Shown one piece after another: positions 62,802 to 64,000 of a stretch of 64,000 nucleotides of DNA. The notes beneath the pieces are model-generated. The model worked only from the letters and a program-made list of their open reading frames with translations, did no database searches and was not told where the DNA came from. The stretch's first letter is position 1. Each line of letters begins with the position of its first letter. This DNA comes from PKWO01 sp036384915 (lineage in GTDB: Bacteria > Pseudomonadota > Gammaproteobacteria > Burkholderiales > Burkholderiaceae_D), in assembly GCA_036384915.1 (NCBI GenBank), contig DASVLJ010000025.1, forward strand, positions 1-64,000. Reading direction: 5' to 3'. A program made the position numbers and the translations under genes.

Positions 62802-63815
62802 ATGAAGTTCACACGCAAGCTCATCGCAGCATCCGCCATCGCCATGACATCCAGCTTATGCTTCGCGGCAGGCAGTCCCGGTGTCGAGCACCACACCCAG
62901 GCCTTCCTCGACGCTTTGGCCAAAGGAGGAGGTCGGCCGTTGGAGACACTATCGCCTGCCGATGCGCGGCAGGTGCTCGTCGGTGCACAAAAGGGGGCAA
63001 AATTGCCGCCTGCCGACGTGAGCGAGAAAACCCTCACCGTCGATGGGAAACAGATAACGCTAAACATCGTCCGACCAGCGGGTTCCAAAGGCGTGCTTCC
63101 TGCGTTCATATTCGTTCATGGCGGCGGCTGGGTCCTGGGCGATTTCCCGACACATGAGCGCTTTGTGCGCGATCTGGTGGCCGATTCCGGGGCGGTGGGG
63201 ATTTTTGTAAACTACACGCCATCGCCCGAGGCGCACTATCCGGTGGCGATCAACGAGATCTACGCCGCTGCCAAGTGGGTGGCCGAAAATGGCGCGCAGA
63301 TCAACGTGGACGGGAAGCGCCTGGCTATCGCTGGCAATAGTGTGGGCGGCAATATGGCAACGGTGGTGGCGCTCATGGCCAAGGCCAAGGGAACGCCGGC
63401 CTTGCGCGCGCAAGTGCTGTTTTGGCCGGTCACGAATGCCAACTTCGAGAACGCGTCCTACGACGAATACGCCAGCGGCCACTTCCTGACCAAGGACATG
63501 ATGAAGTGGTTCTGGAATGCCTACACCACGGACCCGGTGCAACGCCAGGAAATTTACGCTTCGCCCCTGCTCGCCACACCAGAGCAATTGAAGGGTTTGC
63601 CGCCCACGCTGATCCAGACGGCCGAGAAGGACGTTCTTCGCGATGAGGGTGAAGCGTATGCACGCAAGCTCGATGCCGCCGGCGTATCCGTTGTCGCGAC
63701 CCGCTACAACGGCATGATTCACGACTTTGGCTTGCTCAACGTATTGTCGGACCTGCCTGAGACCAAGGCCGCGTTGCATCAAGCCAGCGAGGAGCTGAAG
63801 GCGCGTCTGAAGTAG
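62802..63815 (+). CDS. Secreted HSL-type alpha/beta hydrolase (esterase)
   Basis: Protein of 337 residues starting at ATG 62802 after AAGGAG. Sec signal (MKFTRKLIAASAIAM..., cleavage near CFAAG, residue 23). Then an alpha/beta hydrolase of the hormone-sensitive-lipase (family IV) type: oxyanion-hole motif HGGGW (106-110), nucleophile GNSVGG with Ser180 (family usual is GDSAGG), acid in EKDVLRDEG and His in MIHDFG. It should hydrolyse short- to medium-chain esters in the periplasm or outside. The secretion signal and the substituted nucleophile elbow distinguish it from common cytoplasmic members. Divergent from an AraC regulator. Confidence 0.9.
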   Translation: MKFTRKLIAASAIAMTSSLCFAAGSPGVEHHTQAFLDALAKGGGRPLETLSPADARQVLVGAQKGAKLPPADVSEKTLTVDGKQITLNIVRPAGSKGVLPAFIFVHGGGWVLGDFPTHERFVRDLVADSGAVGIFVNYTPSPEAHYPVAINEIYAAAKWVAENGAQINVDGKRLAIAGNSVGGNMATVVALMAKAKGTPALRAQVLFWPVTNANFENASYDEYASGHFLTKDMMKWFWNAYTTDPVQRQEIYASPLLATPEQLKGLPPTLIQTAEKDVLRDEGEAYARKLDAAGVSVVATRYNGMIHDFGLLNVLSDLPETKAALHQASEELKARLK

Positions 63816-63827
63816 GAAGATCGGCAC

Positions 63828-63856
63828 CGGCCCAATGCATGAGAGACATTGGGCCG
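63828..63856 (+). terminator. Hairpin after esterase gene
   Basis: CGGCCCAATG (63828-63837) pairs perfectly with CATTGGGCCG (63847-63856), 12 bp after the esterase stop. No T-run follows; it may be a rho-dependent end or a stabilising hairpin. The rest of the window (63857-64000) holds no visible gene. Confidence 0.5.
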
Positions 63857-64000
63857 ATCGATGGCCGATCAGGCATGGTCGAACAAGCATGGCCGGTCAA
63901 GCCGGAGAATGATCGCGCAAAACACTTGCATGCGCATGTGCCGATGGCAAGCTTCGACCTACCGGCCTGAGGCCCGACTGGCGCCCGGTTGTCGCCAACA

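Overview
The window (about 63% GC) looks like a chromosomal segment of a betaproteobacterium of the order Burkholderiales, most probably an Oxalobacteraceae member (Massilia, Janthinobacterium or Herminiimonas type). This rests on protein style and gene order (glnE, yhdP, nitrilase, tldD, aroG, then yajQ), not on a database search. No rRNA, tRNA, CRISPR array, phage or replication origin was seen.

Region by region. 1-1252 is a complete ISAs1-family insertion sequence whose left end is the first base of the window. 1313-12110 is an envelope and secretion region: a Tat-exported GH43 glycosidase, two DUF4214 lipoproteins, a repeat lipoprotein, a DUF192 protein, a two-domain polyphosphate:AMP phosphotransferase, and a tandem YopJ-like protein whose catalytic cysteines are replaced. 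12330-19426 is a tightly overlapping six-gene operon (RDD, SpoIIM-like, DUF4129, DUF4350, MoxR ATPase, DUF58) that resembles MoxR/VWA-type chaperone systems. 19609-25219 holds a DUF805 protein with a pilin-like helix and a polyglutamine tail, a GntR regulator, a LysE-type exporter, two Sel1/TonB-like periplasmic proteins and a TPR-methyltransferase. 25344-31163 is a 1939-residue alpha-2-macroglobulin with its own promoter.

31236-43888 is the conserved core: glnE divergent from yhdP-nitrilase-tldD, then aroG. aroG is preceded by what reads as a complete ribosome-mediated attenuator: a promoter, a 32-residue leader peptide with eight Phe/Tyr codons out of nine, competing stems and a terminator. 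44075-49786 contains two tandem TPR/GT41 (O-GlcNAc-transferase-like) genes. A SIR2-family pseudogene, broken by stop codons and a MITE-like insert, follows. 52814-61553 is a sensory cluster: PstS-like periplasmic protein, porin-like outer-membrane protein, histidine kinase, chemoreceptor, CheW, second chemoreceptor and an Hpt protein, with no CheA or response regulator in view. The window ends with an AraC regulator divergent from a secreted HSL-type esterase.

Several short palindromic elements sit in intergenic gaps: 39063-39157, 42203-42440, 43923-44021 (flanked by TTAG duplications), 50057-50207 and 50213-50260. The strongest leads are the aroG leader, the tandem YopJ-like pseudoenzyme, the CheA-less sensory cluster and the DUF805-pilin-polyQ chimera. 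All functional calls come from reading motifs by eye.
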